Positions 4,812 to 5,383 of a DNA stretch of 5,383 nt are shown piece after piece (the first letter of the stretch is position 1; every line of letters starts with the position of its first letter). The notes under the pieces are model-generated. The model made no database searches. It saw only the letters and a program-made list of their open reading frames with translations, and was not told the origin of the DNA. Both the position numbers and the translations under genes were made by a program. The stretch comes from Acidimicrobiaceae bacterium (GTDB lineage: Bacteria > Actinomycetota > Acidimicrobiia > Acidimicrobiales > RAAP-2). The stretch covers positions 1 through 5,383 of the forward strand of contig JAUTXB010000272.1 of the NCBI GenBank assembly GCA_030838245.1, given 5' to 3'.

Positions 4812-5069
4812 ATGGCGCAGGCGGTAGACACGTGGCAGATCAAGGCATCCTGCCGGGGACCACAGGCTGAGATCTTCTTTCCACCCTCTCATGCAGAGCG
4901 GAAAGAAGAGAAGCTCCGCCGCGAGGCCCGGGCCAAGTCGATCTGTGCCACCTGCGCGGTCCGGACTGACTGCCTTGACTATGCCATCCGCATCCGCGAG
5001 CCCCATGGGATCTGGGGCGGGTTGAACGAACTGGAGCGCAAGCAGTTGGTCGATCGCCGGGCAGGCTGA
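4812..5069 (+). CDS. WhiB-family iron-sulfur transcriptional regulator
   Basis: The 85-residue product is a compact WhiB/Wbl protein. Four Cys suited to bind a [4Fe-4S] cluster are at 14 (ASCRGP), 45, 48 and 54 (CATCAVRTDC, a CxxCx5C arrangement). The G[IV]WGG turn is GIWGG at 66-70, followed by a short basic tail, ERKQLVDRRAG. Wbl proteins bind the primary sigma factor and DNA and respond to nitric oxide, oxygen or redox state. Trp8 and the FFPP segment (22-25), with a charged insertion (HAERKEEKLRREARAK), lie between Cys14 and Cys45. This form resembles the WhiB1/WhiB2 branch and what I recall of Acidimicrobiia proteins more than mycobacterial WhiB4, whose C-terminal basic extension is missing here. 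The gene is divergent from the ArsA pair, and in mycobacteria whiB4 sits beside the equivalent pair, so co-regulation is likely. An additional start at 4803 would add three residues. Confidence 0.95.
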   Translation: MAQAVDTWQIKASCRGPQAEIFFPPSHAERKEEKLRREARAKSICATCAVRTDCLDYAIRIREPHGIWGGLNELERKQLVDRRAG

Positions 5070-5082
5070 ACGGGGACCCAGC

Positions 5083-5383
5083 TCACGAGGCAGTCAACGA
5101 GGCCAGGGCCTCGCGGACTCCCTTGGATGCACACAGCTTCGGCGGTTGCTGATTGGTGGCCATGCAGATGACTGCGGTCAGGTCGTTGGCCGACCCGATC
5201 ACCGCCTTGGTGACGGCATTGGTGGGATCGTCGAGACGGCCGGCGATGGCCGCCTGCGCCTGCCCCTCGATGGCGGCCGGGCTGAACTGCGATGTCCCGA
5301 GCACGGCTCGGTTGGCGATATCGACGAACGGGAAGAGGTTTCCGCCCGATCGCGCCGTCCATCCGGGAACAGCGATCGGCCCG
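5083..5383 (-). CDS. DUF929-family protein, C-terminal part
   Basis: About 99 residues are visible, in the frame beginning at 5382 and ending at the TGA at 5083-5085. The 5' end is outside the window. The pattern GNLFPFVDIANRAVLGTSQF, SPAAIEGQ, LDDPTNAVTKAVIGSAND, LTAVICMATNQQPPKLC matches the conserved C-terminal half of DUF929 (FP-FVDIANK...SGA-FSP..L...I...L.DP.S.VAKAI.GAAN.LTA.IC..T...P..VC) as I remember it. DUF929 proteins are usually membrane-anchored and have a thioredoxin-like N-terminal region with a CPYC/CxxC-type pair, but that part is not visible here. The two Cys seen here (in VICMAT and PKLC) fit the family's conserved pair. The biological role is unknown. The gene is convergent with the WhiB gene, with only 13 nt between the two stops. 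Confidence 0.85.
   Translation of the reverse strand, partial: GPIAVPGWTARSGGNLFPFVDIANRAVLGTSQFSPAAIEGQAQAAIAGRLDDPTNAVTKAVIGSANDLTAVICMATNQQPPKLCASKGVREALASLTAS
5098..5113. repeat. Hairpin-forming inverted repeat near the convergent gene ends
   Basis: CGAGGCC and GGCCTCG (5098-5104 and 5107-5113) form a 7-bp GC-rich inverted repeat with a 2-nt gap, or 6 bp with a CAGG loop. It begins 28 nt after the WhiB stop, inside the DUF929 gene's last codons. It could stop WhiB transcripts by a hairpin without a U-tract, as seen in actinomycetes, but nothing beyond the symmetry supports this. Confidence 0.25.

Noticed and set aside
4616..4843. Longer N-terminus for ATPase 1 starting at 4843
   Set aside because: It would add 76 residues unlike the family, run through the divergent promoter region and overlap the WhiB start. 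The ATG at 4615 gives the normal P-loop position.
3866..4870. 334-codon plus-strand frame opposite ATPase 1
   Set aside because: It is a mirror frame rich in Gly/His/Asp/Gln with no domain resemblance, while the minus strand carries a clear ArsA-family protein.

Overview
The window is GC-rich chromosomal DNA from an actinomycetote. The WhiB-family regulator, the paired ArsA-type ATPases and the GTG starts all point that way. The WhiB subtype (RGPQAEIFFPP...), the DUF929 protein and the 41-residue 'ASDGGIFSF' repeat protein resemble what I recall from Acidimicrobiia, but the class assignment is an inference.

Layout, left to right. (1) Positions 1-218 hold the 3' end of a plus-strand gene for a repeat protein, probably a secreted beta-propeller. 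(2) Positions 219-840 hold a short featureless stretch and then a decayed tyrosine-recombinase (integrase) remnant on the plus strand. It is 5'-truncated, frameshifted and has no in-frame stop. (3) Its 3' side points at the 3' end of an intact minus-strand tRNA-Pro(CGG) gene (918-995), the classic arrangement left by a tRNA-targeting integrative element. (4) Positions 1041-4615 hold a tight minus-strand gene run. In order of transcription it is ArsA-type ATPase 1, ArsA-type ATPase 2 (overlap at ATGA), a stand-alone receiver-domain protein (10-nt gap), and a CorC/HlyC-type CBS-domain protein without its membrane domain (32-nt gap). The tRNA gene lies 45 nt further on, on the same strand. (5) Positions 4616-4811 are a divergent intergenic region with repeated sequence elements and a candidate promoter for each direction. 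(6) Positions 4812-5069 encode a plus-strand WhiB-family iron-sulfur regulator. (7) From 5083 to the window end is the C-terminal part of a minus-strand DUF929 protein, convergent with the WhiB gene.

The most coherent functional unit is the ArsA pair with the divergent WhiB gene. A whiB gene next to two ArsA/Get3-like ATPases is known in mycobacteria (whiB4 with Rv3679/Rv3680) and in Streptomyces (wblA neighbourhood). In this window the receiver protein and the CorC-like protein are added to the ATPase operon. The receiver keeps its phospho-acceptor Asp and its Lys but lacks the usual Thr/Ser switch residue. No entirely new system can be demonstrated. The points most worth a second look are the shared inverted-repeat element in the divergent promoter region, the asymmetric Walker A motifs of the ATPase pair, the atypical receiver in this operon, and the integrase/tRNA scar.
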